DNA of 47,438 bases, taken from a virus. Location: positions 1 to 47,438 of IMG/VR virus record IMGVR_UViG_3300018428_000041. One strand, 5' to 3'. A program made the position numbers and the translations under genes. Shown piece after piece: positions 15,265-23,184 of this stretch (position 1 is the stretch's first letter; the number at the start of each line of letters is the position of its first letter). The notes beneath the pieces are model-generated. The model ran no database searches and was not told where the DNA came from. It was given only the letters and a program-made list of their open reading frames with translations.

Positions 15265-16003
15265 AATAATCTTTTTAGGAGATACATTTACAAGAGGAGA
15301 TGGAGCAGAATGGCCTGGGATGTTTTCCAAGCTAGGTGCTCTTCCTTTTGAATTTAAGCAAAATACTTGGCACCAAAGACTCAGAAAAGAGGTAAATGAT
15401 TTTAGTAAACTATCTCAAGACTTTAATAAGTTCTTCGGACCTCGGTTAGTTAAAAATGCTGAGTACGTAATAGAAACTAGAGAAAGTCAAGGCTGGGCAA
15501 AAAGAGTTGCCGATCATTTTAAACTCCCTTATAAGAATTATTCTAATAATTTCAAGTCAATAGGAGAGTACTTACCTTTTTTGAACTATCACAGTGATGA
15601 TGATTTAAAGAATTGCTTAGTAATAGCTGGAGTACTTCCTATAGTAAATGATTTTACATTTAATCATGCAAATCAAAAACAATTAAGAAATATTACTGTT
15701 CCTTATTTTGCTTCTCAGATACTTTTAATGAAAGAGTATGTAGAGAACAGAGGAGGTATATTTTTATATTTTCATACTACAGACTATCCTGAAGTATTAT
15801 ATGATCCAAAGTTTAATGAGTTTATTTTAGAACTTAGTCCTCTGTTACTTTTAGAGGGTATTTTTGAAAATAATATTGGTCAGTCATTCAGATTTAGAAA
15901 GTTCGACGGCATTCATTATGATATAGGAGGTCAAAAAGAGATAGCAAGAATTATTATAAATCAGTTGGAATCCTCCGAATTTATTCGTATATTTAAAGAA
16001 TAA
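15251..16003 (+). CDS. SGNH/GDSL-like protein 2 with Thr at the nucleophile position
   Basis: IIFLGDTFTRGDGAEW aligns with the block I G-D-S-x-T-x-G of the other copies, but residue 12 is Thr, not Ser. The block V region reads KFDGIHYDIGGQKEIA, keeping a D-x-x-H pair. The 250-residue length is normal. Replacement of the nucleophile suggests either a Thr-dependent enzyme or a catalytically weak, binding-type protein. A host-type promoter for the next gene is embedded in its last codons (15964-15996). It starts within the end of the lytic enzyme gene. Confidence 0.65.
   Translation: MAVNKIIFLGDTFTRGDGAEWPGMFSKLGALPFEFKQNTWHQRLRKEVNDFSKLSQDFNKFFGPRLVKNAEYVIETRESQGWAKRVADHFKLPYKNYSNNFKSIGEYLPFLNYHSDDDLKNCLVIAGVLPIVNDFTFNHANQKQLRNITVPYFASQILLMKEYVENRGGIFLYFHTTDYPEVLYDPKFNEFILELSPLLLLEGIFENNIGQSFRFRKFDGIHYDIGGQKEIARIIINQLESSEFIRIFKE
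15964..15996 (+). promoter_or_regulatory. Bacteroidota-type promoter inside the end of the SGNH gene
   Basis: GTTG at 15964-15967, 20-nt spacer, TATATTTA at 15988-15995, then TAAATAAAGGTTATG leading to the small zinc protein gene. Both boxes lie within coding sequence for the last 13 residues of the SGNH protein. Confidence 0.7.
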
Positions 16004-16012
16004 ATAAAGGTT

Positions 16013-16171
16013 ATGAAATGTTCTATTTGTAGAAAAACTATCGACGGTCATGGTAATAATCCTTGGCCTTTAGAAAGTTCAGATAAAGATAGATGTTGTG
16101 ATTCTTGCAACATGAATTTTGTTATTCCTGCTAGACTTAAACTTACTACCTATGGCGGAGAAACGTGGTGA
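16013..16171 (+). CDS. Small CxxC zinc-finger protein (52 aa)
   Basis: The frame begins MKCSICRKTI after a TAAAGGTTATG initiation region and holds two Cys clusters, CSIC and CCDSC, with a G-H-G-N-N-P-x-P-L segment between. This is a typical four-Cys treble-clef-like small protein common in phages. It has its own host-type promoter, so it is likely expressed early. It overlaps the next gene by 20 nt. Function unknown. Confidence 0.7.
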   Translation: MKCSICRKTIDGHGNNPWPLESSDKDRCCDSCNMNFVIPARLKLTTYGGETW

Positions 16172-16466
16172 AACAGAGAAGTTAGTTTATGACTTCAATA
16201 CAGCTGGTTGTTTAGAGATATTTATGAATGAGACTTGGTATCGTACAACAGCTAGAGACTTCAGATCATTTGATGGTCCTAGAAGAATAACAGAACCTAC
16301 TGATGTTAAGTTAGGTAATGTAAATGTTCCTATGAGAACATATGAGTATTGGGGACCGGTTTATATGTTTGGCACTAATAAAGAAATGGCCTACACAAAT
16401 TCTGGTTCTATGTACACAGGAAAAATATGGGAAAGAAATAGAAAAATATCAGATAGCAGAAGATGA
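16152..16466 (+). CDS. Hypothetical protein (104 aa)
   Basis: I take the ATG at 16152 (MAEKRGETEKLVYDFNTAG); a longer frame starting 33 nt earlier lies wholly inside the small zinc protein gene. The protein is beta-rich and aromatic (YRTTARDFRSF, YEYWGPVYMFG), soluble, and lacks known motifs. ATGA overlap with the following gene indicates one transcript with the zinc protein. Confidence 0.6.
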   Translation: MAEKRGETEKLVYDFNTAGCLEIFMNETWYRTTARDFRSFDGPRRITEPTDVKLGNVNVPMRTYEYWGPVYMFGTNKEMAYTNSGSMYTGKIWERNRKISDSRR

Positions 16467-16759
16467 AAAAATTTCAATTTAACTCAACAGAACAATTCGA
16501 GGATTTATTCTCTACCAGAAACTTAGAAGTTACTGATGCAATAGTAGAAGGAATAGAAAATGCTATGGTTCATAGAAAAAGAACAGCAAAGATTTTTAGT
16601 GTTACTTTTGCTAACTATGAGGTCGCATATGAGATTAGCTTACCAAAAGTAGAATGGGTAGGTTCTTTAGATTCCTGTTTAGACTTTTATCACGAAAATA
16701 ATGAAACCGATAAGGCTATTGATACTTGGAAGTTGAGAGAAACAGCTAAAGTTTTATGA
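16463..16759 (+). CDS. Hypothetical protein (98 aa)
   Basis: A mixed alpha/beta protein (MKKFQFNSTEQFEDLFSTRN, then KRTAKIFSVTFANYEVAYEI) without recognisable motifs. It is linked by ATGA overlaps to both neighbours and so belongs to the unit started at 15964. It may be an early accessory protein. Nothing more can be supported. Confidence 0.6.
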   Translation: MKKFQFNSTEQFEDLFSTRNLEVTDAIVEGIENAMVHRKRTAKIFSVTFANYEVAYEISLPKVEWVGSLDSCLDFYHENNETDKAIDTWKLRETAKVL

Positions 16760-17946
16760 GAATAGTTCAAAGTTATATTCCTTTTAACAAACATGCACAG
16801 CCAGAAGCAATAATCGGAAAGGATTATGCTTATCTTGCTTTGCTAAGTTCCTTACAGCTTAAAAAAGTATACGGTAATGTTACTTTATATACATCTAATA
16901 AATTAGCTGAAATGTTTGATAGTATGGACTTCCCATACGAATATAATACTTCGATTGATGATGAAAGAGCTGTTTATTTTGCAGCAGCTAAATTAAGAAC
17001 ATTTATGGATCAAAAAGAACCTTTTATCCATTATGATCTTGATACTTTAGTATTTGAAAAACCTAATCTTGATGTTAAGACTTCACCATTTGTATTTTCT
17101 CATAAAGATATGCCTAATGGTGGATACTGGAAAAAAGATAGAGTTGTACCTAAACTAAAACATAAGGCAATAAATAAACTTATTCAAGATAGATGGTTTC
17201 AAAACCTAATGGATTCTTACCTATTAGCTTATTATAATACAACTTATCTCCCAAATGATTATCCTTCTCATTTGATCAACCCTAATAATATTCCTAATAT
17301 GAATATCATTGCGGTGAAGGATCCTGAAACGTTTAAGAAAGCTACAGCCATAGCAATGGATATTGCAAACAAGAACGAAAAGATATTTGCTAACAATTGG
17401 CTGGCTTCTAATTTTATAGAGCAGTTAACTATTCCTCTTTACCTAGAATTGTTCAGTGAGGATTATAGAAAAGCATTAGATGATAAAACTCCGTTAGGTT
17501 CTCCTTTTATGTTCGAAAAAGATCCTTTTACAGTTCCAAGCTTAGGAACATCAGAAGAGGATGTAAAAAGACAAGTAAATAACCTTCCGGAATATCCATT
17601 TAAGTTCCAAAACTATTATGCTTGTGGTGAATGTTTAGAATGGCACAAGAAAGATATTCTAATCAACTCTAAAAAAGATCTTTTAAACAATCTAGATTTG
17701 TCCAAGGTTAAGTATGCACATATTGGAGGAGCAAATAAATCATTTGCATTGTGGCAAAGTATGATTATTCATACATTGATTGAAAACTACGGAGAAGAAA
17801 CTTTATACAAAGTCACTAATCATTACAGAAAGATGCACGAGAGAGATAATATTCCTTATAAATTATCTACTGGTGAACAAGCATATGAAACTCTTACAGG
17901 TAACAAACTATTTAGTCAAAAATACTTATATAGTTATATAATATAG
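16756..17946 (+). CDS. DUF6734-like putative glycosyltransferase, long form
   Basis: At 396 residues it is longer than the protein at 12086-13018 but shares the DUF6734-type start (RIVQSYIPF) and a D-x-D-like site in EPFIHYDLDTLVFE near residue 95. Gly/Asn-rich segments and a Cys pair (YACGECLEW) follow. No membrane span is present. The conserved C-terminal part includes HIGGANKSF and HYRKMHERD. It probably adds a sugar, but the family has no characterised reaction that I know. It ends the unit started at 15964 and is followed by a new promoter. Confidence 0.55.
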   Translation: MRIVQSYIPFNKHAQPEAIIGKDYAYLALLSSLQLKKVYGNVTLYTSNKLAEMFDSMDFPYEYNTSIDDERAVYFAAAKLRTFMDQKEPFIHYDLDTLVFEKPNLDVKTSPFVFSHKDMPNGGYWKKDRVVPKLKHKAINKLIQDRWFQNLMDSYLLAYYNTTYLPNDYPSHLINPNNIPNMNIIAVKDPETFKKATAIAMDIANKNEKIFANNWLASNFIEQLTIPLYLELFSEDYRKALDDKTPLGSPFMFEKDPFTVPSLGTSEEDVKRQVNNLPEYPFKFQNYYACGECLEWHKKDILINSKKDLLNNLDLSKVKYAHIGGANKSFALWQSMIIHTLIENYGEETLYKVTNHYRKMHERDNIPYKLSTGEQAYETLTGNKLFSQKYLYSYII

Positions 17947-17969
17947 TTACAAAAATAACTATTAAAATA

Positions 17970-18002
17970 GTTGCCTAGGAACTTAATTTTTCGTATATTT
18001 AA
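17970..18002 (+). promoter_or_regulatory. Bacteroidota-type promoter
   Basis: GTTG at 17970-17973, 20 nt, TATATTTA at 17994-18001; an AAAATAACTATTAAAATA stretch precedes it as at other copies. Drives the DUF932 gene. Confidence 0.75.
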
Positions 18003-18029
18003 GTATATAAATTTTTAATCAAATAAGTT

Positions 18030-18873
18030 ATGTCAGATGTTATGTTTAGTTTCGAAGGTCAGCAAGATTATATGACTAAGGAACAATTAAAAGAAGTATG
18101 TCCTTTAGCATTCGCTAAGGAAGCTACTAACCCACGTTAGTAAGAAATATCTATTCGTTAATACTGAAACGATTATAGATGATTTAGACAAATTAGGTTG
18201 GAAACCAGTTCAAGCTGCTCAAAGAAAAGGTAGATCTGGAACTTCAACTATCTTTTCAAAGCACATGGTTGCTTTCCAGAATCCAGAAATTATGATTAAA
18301 GGAAAAGATGGCGATGATGCTTTCCCTAGAATTATTATGACGAACTCTCACGATGGTATGCAAGCGTTTAAATTTAGCGTTGGTATATTTAGATTAGTTT
18401 GTTCTAATGGTTTAGTTGTTGCTGATGAGCAGTTTAGTGATTTTAAAATTAAGCACAAAGGTTATACTTTTGGTGAACTTAGAAAAGTTGTTAAGCAAGC
18501 TGTTGCGGATCTTCCTAATAAGGTTAAGGTTCTTAACGATATGAAAAATAGAATTCTTACTCAAGATGAGAAGAATAAATTAGCTTTAGATGCTATGTTA
18601 ATTAGAGCTGGTATCGAACCAGGTTCTGAGAAAGCTGAAAAATTTAACTACGATGATGAGACTATCGAAGATATTTTAGATCCTACAAGAGATGAGGATA
18701 AAGGAGATAATCTTTGGAAAGTATTTAACGTAGTTCAAGAGAAGATTACTCAAGGAGACTTTCACGCTGCATTGAAAGGTGCTAAAGTTAGAAAGGTTAG
18801 AAAGATCAAATCATTTGAGAAAGATCTTGTAGTAAATAAAAAGCTGTTTAAGTTAGCTACAGCATTAGTTTAA
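18030..18873 (+). pseudogene. DUF932-like protein gene with a frameshift near 18131-18138
   Basis: The first frame (ATG 18030) encodes MSDVMFSFEGQQDYMTKEQL and on to NPR, then hits TAG at 18138-18140 and TAA. From about 18133 the +1 frame continues HVSKKYLFVNTETIIDDLDK without interruption to 18873, matching the DUF932 pattern (V-S-x-K-Y-x-F-V, then L-G-W-x-P, then F-S-K-H-M-V-x-F). Joining the two gives a normal ~280-residue protein. Loss of two bases (an expected CCACAC read as CCAC) would explain the break. The 3' fragment could restart at the ATG 18265. Error, mutation or recoding are all possible. DUF932 proteins are common in mobile elements and phages, role unknown. Confidence 0.7.
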
Positions 18874-18891
18874 TTAATTATTGTAAGTTGG

Positions 18892-18920
18892 GAGAGGGCT
18901 TATACCCTCTCTTTGCTTTT
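18892..18920 (+). terminator. Rho-independent-type terminator after the DUF932 gene
   Basis: Perfect 7-bp stem GAGAGGG / CCCTCTC around CTTATA, followed by TTTGCTTTT. It ends only 3 nt before the lipoprotein ATG, so it might also act as an attenuator for that gene. Confidence 0.75.
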
Positions 18921-18923
18921 GTT

Positions 18924-20147
18924 ATGAAAAGGTTATTTAATATTATATTAATCTTTCTACTACTATTCGCTTTGTTTAGTTGTGAGAAAGAAGAGTTAGA
19001 AGGACCAGGTCCTATTTTTGATTGTGTTACTTGTTATGATCAAAATACTAACTATAAGGTTGAACATTGGAAAATAGACTTTCCGATGATACACAACGAC
19101 TATTACGAATCTAAAACGGAGAATGGTCCTAACTGGGGAGCTCCAACAGATTTTCTTATAGTAGATTACGATAATGACGGATACCTAGATGCGGTTACAG
19201 GTGATTCTGATTATACATCTAGTTTTGCTGGAGTAGCAAACCGAAGGTACTTTAAGTTCTTTAAAGGTAGTCCTAATGGAGATTTAACTTTAGATACTAG
19301 ATCTCAGTATCAAAATATAGTTGGACCTATACATGGTGCGACATCTTTTTTAGGGGATTATAATAATGATGGCAGACCGGATATGGTTTTTATTGATAGC
19401 GGAGTAGATGATCAGACCGGAACAGGAGCAGCTCCAGGATCTTATCCTATCATTTTGATGAGTAATGAACAAGGTTATTACGATAGGGTAGCATATGAAA
19501 ATGCTTATGGTGGATTTCATGATGGAGCATCCGCAGATATAGATAATGATGGAGATTTGGATATAGTCCTTCCTAGATGGTTCACTATGATAAATCAAGG
19601 ATATGGAACTTTTAGTATACAACCTTTTCCAATTGAGACTATAGATGATCCAACTACTTTAGTTATAGCTGATTTAGATAATGATGGAATGTTAGAATGG
19701 ATTTATGGCTCAGGAACTATGTATCAACCTCCAGGAGCATATCGTCACAGATCCTGGATTGGTAATCCTGTAGAAGGAATTAAAGATATTATTCCACATG
19801 TTGATAACTTTGGAATATTTTTAGATGTGAAGTTTTGGGATATTGACAATGACGGAGTGCTAGAAATGGTAGTCAATAGAGCATCAGATCAAAATCATCC
19901 TCAAGGTCATTGGATAGCATGGCATATGCAAGTGTTAGATTATACTGATGATGGTGTTATAGATATTACTAACAGTACTATCGAACAGAATACCTATTAT
20001 CCTACAACTCCTGGTTTAGGGTTTGGATGGATTAGTTCTATCAATATTAGAGAAGATAAATATGGAAATGTTTTCCTATTCTCTGATGATGGAAATACAT
20101 ATGTTAAATGGAAGTTAGAGAATGGATTTTTCAAAAGAGTTCTTTGA
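18924..20147 (+). CDS. Surface lipoprotein with FG-GAP/VCBS-type calcium repeats
   Basis: The ATG at 18924 follows the terminator hairpin; it gives MKRLFNIILIFLLLFALFSC, a lipoprotein signal peptide with lipobox LFSC (Cys20). The next residues EKEE fit the acidic, Lys-containing export signal of Bacteroidota surface lipoproteins. The mature part holds at least six D-x-D-N-D-G-type loops (DYDNDGYLD, DYNNDGRPD, DIDNDGDLD, DLDNDGMLE, DIDNDGVLE, DYTDDGVID), as in FG-GAP/VCBS beta-propellers that bind calcium. Total length 407. A phage-made surface protein could mask receptors or block superinfection, but it could also be acquired host material. No promoter of the common type lies in front, so expression may read through the hairpin. 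Confidence 0.8.
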   Translation: MKRLFNIILIFLLLFALFSCEKEELEGPGPIFDCVTCYDQNTNYKVEHWKIDFPMIHNDYYESKTENGPNWGAPTDFLIVDYDNDGYLDAVTGDSDYTSSFAGVANRRYFKFFKGSPNGDLTLDTRSQYQNIVGPIHGATSFLGDYNNDGRPDMVFIDSGVDDQTGTGAAPGSYPIILMSNEQGYYDRVAYENAYGGFHDGASADIDNDGDLDIVLPRWFTMINQGYGTFSIQPFPIETIDDPTTLVIADLDNDGMLEWIYGSGTMYQPPGAYRHRSWIGNPVEGIKDIIPHVDNFGIFLDVKFWDIDNDGVLEMVVNRASDQNHPQGHWIAWHMQVLDYTDDGVIDITNSTIEQNTYYPTTPGLGFGWISSINIREDKYGNVFLFSDDGNTYVKWKLENGFFKRVL

Positions 20148-20178
20148 TCCCATTATTTTTTTTCGTATATTATAAATA
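20144..20178 (+). promoter_or_regulatory. Bacteroidota-type promoter overlapping a TATAAATA box
   Basis: TTG at 20144-20146 and TATATTAT at 20166-20173 are separated by 19 nt, a slightly diverged host-type promoter. TATAAATA, the classical T4 late box, lies at 20171-20178. Either could serve the gene at 20188. Confidence 0.55.
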
Positions 20179-20187
20179 AAAGAAGTT

Positions 20188-20376
20188 ATGATTGAATATT
20201 ATTACGTACCAAGTACTAGAATTACTTCTAGGATTGCTGATCTTGTAATGCAAGGATGGCAAATAGGCATTGATGGTTACCACTACGACAGGTTGTCAAG
20301 AAGACCAAAAGGTAGAGCGATTATGCAAAGGTTAGTCAATGAAGAAAAACAAGAAAGAATTATTATTTATGCTTAA
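20188..20376 (+). CDS. Small hypothetical protein (62 aa)
   Basis: Starts MIEYYYVPSTRITSRIADLV close behind a promoter and ends in a basic/acidic region (RRPKGRAIMQRLVNEEKQER). Probably a compact alpha/beta protein; no motif is known to me. Its end overlaps the next gene by 8 nt. Confidence 0.6.
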   Translation: MIEYYYVPSTRITSRIADLVMQGWQIGIDGYHYDRLSRRPKGRAIMQRLVNEEKQERIIIYA

Positions 20377-20731
20377 GATTGGAGACTTAGGTTTAGGTAT
20401 GCTTATGTTTTTTGTAGCACACCTATTAACCTTTTATCAACTAAATGGTCAGTTCCTTAAATCTACTGACTGGTTTAGAAACAATGAGTTTATTGTAGCA
20501 TCAGCTGGAATTATTTTATCCTATTTTTATATCTGGGGTACAAAATATACAGTTTCCGGAACGGATGATCTTTTATGGCCAGCTAGATTTATCGGATTTA
20601 GTATTGGTATGCTACTTTATGCTCTTTTAGTAAATTATCATTTTAGTGAGAGTATGAATGCTAAGACATGGGTCAGTTTATCTCTTTGCGTTCTACTTAT
20701 ATGTATACAGGTATTTTGGAAAGTTAAATAG
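20369..20731 (+). CDS. Four-helix membrane protein (120 aa)
   Basis: From the ATG at 20369 the sequence has four hydrophobic segments (about residues 8-25, 39-56, 68-84 and 98-115), with short charged loops. An upstream in-frame ATG at 20339 would add ten charged residues (KKNKKELLF) and is possible. It resembles small phage inner-membrane proteins; a holin-like or accessory role cannot be judged. Its TAG stop is directly followed by the ATG of an SGNH gene. Confidence 0.6.
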   Translation: MLKIGDLGLGMLMFFVAHLLTFYQLNGQFLKSTDWFRNNEFIVASAGIILSYFYIWGTKYTVSGTDDLLWPARFIGFSIGMLLYALLVNYHFSESMNAKTWVSLSLCVLLICIQVFWKVK

Positions 20732-21436
20732 ATGGCAAAAGCATTCTTTTTTGGAGATAGTTTTACAAGAGGAGATGGGTTGTTAGATCCAGAATTGATT
20801 CCTAATATAGATAATATTCCTCATTGGACAGAATATGTTGCTACTGAGCTTGGCTATTCTGAGTATGAAAATCATGGTAGGCAGGGTAATTCTAATGATG
20901 AAATACTGTTAGATATTATTTCTACTATGGGTGAGTTTAATGATGGTGATTTAGTTTGTATCGGACAAACGTTTATGGAAAGACAAATTTTTCCATGTTG
21001 GAGGATAGATAAAGTAGATAGAACAGGAAGGTTAGAATATAAAGATAGACATGAATGGATTACAAGAGTAGGTAGTACGAATGCAGGTGTTGATGATCTT
21101 TTTCATCCTGAGGTACAAAAAAAGTTTGCAATGGAATCTGGGGAGTACATGGGAGATATGGTCATAGGAACTCAGGCGTATATTTCGTTTGTTAAGACCA
21201 GAATGCCTGCTCATTTTCAGCAATATTATAGATTTAGATTTGCAGAACTAGCCAGGTACTTAAATAAAATAGGAGTTCAGGTTTACTTATGGGACGTGCC
21301 CGATAATTGTCCTGATTATGAATCAATAAAGAAATTTACAAACGGGCAGATTATGGACGGACATTGGTCTTGGAACGGTAGTTTATTGTTTGGCAAAAAG
21401 GTTGTAAAAGATATTAAAAAAGGTAAATATATTTAA
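20732..21436 (+). CDS. SGNH/GDSL hydrolase family protein 3
   Basis: KAFFFGDSFTRGDGLL gives Ser10 in block I, NHGRQGNSNDEIL the block II/III Gly and Asn, and IMDGHWSWNG the D-x-H dyad near residue 209. At 234 residues it is a complete small SGNH domain. Compared with copy 2 (which has GDT), it shares F-T-R-G-D-G after the nucleophile, so these two are the closest pair. It is adjacent to two membrane protein genes, suggesting a membrane or envelope substrate. Confidence 0.8.
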   Translation: MAKAFFFGDSFTRGDGLLDPELIPNIDNIPHWTEYVATELGYSEYENHGRQGNSNDEILLDIISTMGEFNDGDLVCIGQTFMERQIFPCWRIDKVDRTGRLEYKDRHEWITRVGSTNAGVDDLFHPEVQKKFAMESGEYMGDMVIGTQAYISFVKTRMPAHFQQYYRFRFAELARYLNKIGVQVYLWDVPDNCPDYESIKKFTNGQIMDGHWSWNGSLLFGKKVVKDIKKGKYI

Positions 21437-21437
21437 A

Positions 21438-21659
21438 ATGATTGAAATAATTCAAATATTACAAATTATAGGATTGTATTTAGCCACAGGCTTTATATGG
21501 TCTAAGTTTATAGAGTATTGTGTTGTAGGCAAGGTACCAGGATCTGTTGGTATGCCTTTTTCTACAAAAGATCACGTTTGGCAAATGACACTATGGCCTC
21601 TCAGTGTGATAATTTTTATTTTTCACATAATTCGAAACTTATTTAACGGAGAATATTAA
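21438..21659 (+). CDS. Small membrane protein (73 aa)
   Basis: Two hydrophobic stretches, around residues 4-22 (IIQILQIIGLYLATGFIWS) and 48-66 (WQMTLWPLSVIIFIFHIIR), with a polar loop between. No family recognised. It starts one base after the SGNH stop and overlaps the reductase gene by one base, so these genes are co-transcribed. Confidence 0.6.
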   Translation: MIEIIQILQIIGLYLATGFIWSKFIEYCVVGKVPGSVGMPFSTKDHVWQMTLWPLSVIIFIFHIIRNLFNGEY

Positions 21660-22372
21660 TGAACGTATTAGTATTAGAGGAGATTATTAAAGTTACCTCT
21701 ACTAACTGGAGATTTATATTTTCAGATCCTTTAGTAGATAAACTTAATTTTATACCAGGTCAGTTAGTTCAGTTATTAGCAAGACCAGGAGAAGAAAATG
21801 CAGTTATTAGAAATTACTCAGTAGCCTCCTGGCCTGATGGGACTAATAGATTAGAGATTATTATCACTTATCTTGAAGGAGGACAAATGAGTGAATACTT
21901 ATTTAAAGAAGCTAAAGTAGGAGATGAATTTGCTTATAGAGGCCCAATGGGTGTATTTACTCTTCCTGATAATTTAGAAGAAAGAGAAATATTCTTTGTA
22001 GCCACAGGTTCAGGAGTATCTCCTTTTAGATCCATGCTAGGTAACATCTACAATAAGAAGATTCCTTTCAAAGGTATTAACTTATTCTTTGGTACAAGAA
22101 CAGAGAATGACCTCTTATATAGAGATGAATTTGAATTATACGAAAGAGAGTTAGTAAACTTTAACTATCATCCAGTTCTTTCTAGAGAAAAAGTAGACGG
22201 GATTAAAAGCGGTTGGGTGCATCCTCATTATCTAGAATTTGCTAATCTTTTAGATCAAAGACCATTAGTTTATTTCTGTGGTTGGGATAGAATGATAAGT
22301 AATGGTAGAAAGTTACTAGCAGAAAAAGGTTATGAAATGACTAAAGATATCAGAGTAGAAATATTTGGGTAG
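21659..22372 (+). CDS. Ferredoxin/flavodoxin-NADP+ reductase-like flavoprotein
   Basis: RNYSVAS (residues 51-57) is the FAD-binding R-x-Y-S motif, GPMGVF (95-100) the FAD phosphate/stacking loop, ATGSGVSP (115-122) the NADP-binding G-x-G-x-x-P motif, and YFCGWDRMI near 209-217 the C-G-x-x-x-M element that closes on the nicotinamide. At 237 residues it has both domains and matches bacterial FNR (Fpr) size. It would pass electrons between NADPH and ferredoxin or flavodoxin. No ferredoxin gene is visible in the window. Its stop overlaps a GTG start of another SGNH gene. FNR is unusual in phages and may support an oxygenase, a desaturase or nucleotide reduction. Confidence 0.85.
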   Translation: MNVLVLEEIIKVTSTNWRFIFSDPLVDKLNFIPGQLVQLLARPGEENAVIRNYSVASWPDGTNRLEIIITYLEGGQMSEYLFKEAKVGDEFAYRGPMGVFTLPDNLEEREIFFVATGSGVSPFRSMLGNIYNKKIPFKGINLFFGTRTENDLLYRDEFELYERELVNFNYHPVLSREKVDGIKSGWVHPHYLEFANLLDQRPLVYFCGWDRMISNGRKLLAEKGYEMTKDIRVEIFG

Positions 22373-23112
22373 TGCAGTTCAAAAGACTCATAGCGTTTGG
22401 GGATAGTTTTACTTTCGGGCATGGTCTTCCTGATTGTCAATCTATGGACGGAATTGGTCCAGGCGATGAACCAAGTAAGTTAGGTTTTGTTTCTGAGTTA
22501 GCTAATAGTCTAAATATTAAAGAAGTACTTAACTTTGCATCTCCAGGAGCCTCTAATAGGTTTATTTGCACTAGTATTTTAAACTTTCCTGAATTTAAAC
22601 CAGATGACTTAATCTTAACTCAATTTACTTATCACGAAAGAGATTATTATTGGAATGAAGATGGACAATCACAGTTTGTAGGTTCTTGGAATTTTGAAGA
22701 AGATCCTTTTGGTAAATACTTTGCTAGTAGAACTTATAAAGAAGCATTTCAAAGGTCCTATGAAGCTATATTGCTTTCTATTCTCTATTTAAAAAAACAA
22801 CACGGAGTTAACTTTGGATTTATAACTCCATCACCAGATGGGTTAGAATATTCTATATCTACAACGGATAAAACTATCTTAGATGAAGAAGCTGTAGTAA
22901 AGAATAGCAAACATAACAAATTTGTAGCTAACAGTATAGATACAGTTAATTCTTTTTTGAATGTTCAAGATGAGTACAAAGAAGCTAGTCTTTTTCATTT
23001 TGGTGTTAAAGATTTTGCTCCTGATAATTTACATTGGGGGTTGAAGAGTAACAAGCACTTTGCTCAAATATTGACAAATAGATTTGGTAAAAAACGTACG
23101 ATTTTACATTAA
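22372..23112 (+). CDS. SGNH/GDSL hydrolase family protein 4
   Basis: A GTG at 22372 overlapping the reductase stop gives MQFKRLIAFGDSFTFGHGL, with Ser12 in block I. FASPGASNRFICTS supplies the block II/III Gly and Asn, and FAPDNLHWGLKSNKHFA the D-x-x-H of block V. The 246-residue length is normal. An alternative ATG lies far inside the motif and would destroy it, so GTG is preferred. Last gene of the 20144 unit; a new promoter follows its stop. Confidence 0.8.
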   Translation: MQFKRLIAFGDSFTFGHGLPDCQSMDGIGPGDEPSKLGFVSELANSLNIKEVLNFASPGASNRFICTSILNFPEFKPDDLILTQFTYHERDYYWNEDGQSQFVGSWNFEEDPFGKYFASRTYKEAFQRSYEAILLSILYLKKQHGVNFGFITPSPDGLEYSISTTDKTILDEEAVVKNSKHNKFVANSIDTVNSFLNVQDEYKEASLFHFGVKDFAPDNLHWGLKSNKHFAQILTNRFGKKRTILH

Positions 23113-23128
23113 AATAACTTGTAAAACA

Positions 23129-23161
23129 GTTGTAAGTCTGCAGTTTTTTTCTTATATTTAA
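23129..23161 (+). promoter_or_regulatory. Bacteroidota-type promoter
   Basis: GTTG at 23129-23132, 20 nt, TATATTTA at 23153-23160, AGTATAAATA after it, and TTAAAGGTTATG at the start codon. Preceded by AAAATAACTTGTAAAACA, as at other copies. Confidence 0.8.
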
Positions 23162-23184
23162 GTATAAATATTTAATTAAAGGTT

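Noticed and set aside
18126-18145. Programmed ribosomal frameshift in the DUF932 gene
   Set aside because: The bases before the break (AAC CCA CGT TAG) offer no tRNA re-pairing in the +1 frame, and no stimulatory hairpin is evident; a two-base indel explains it more simply.
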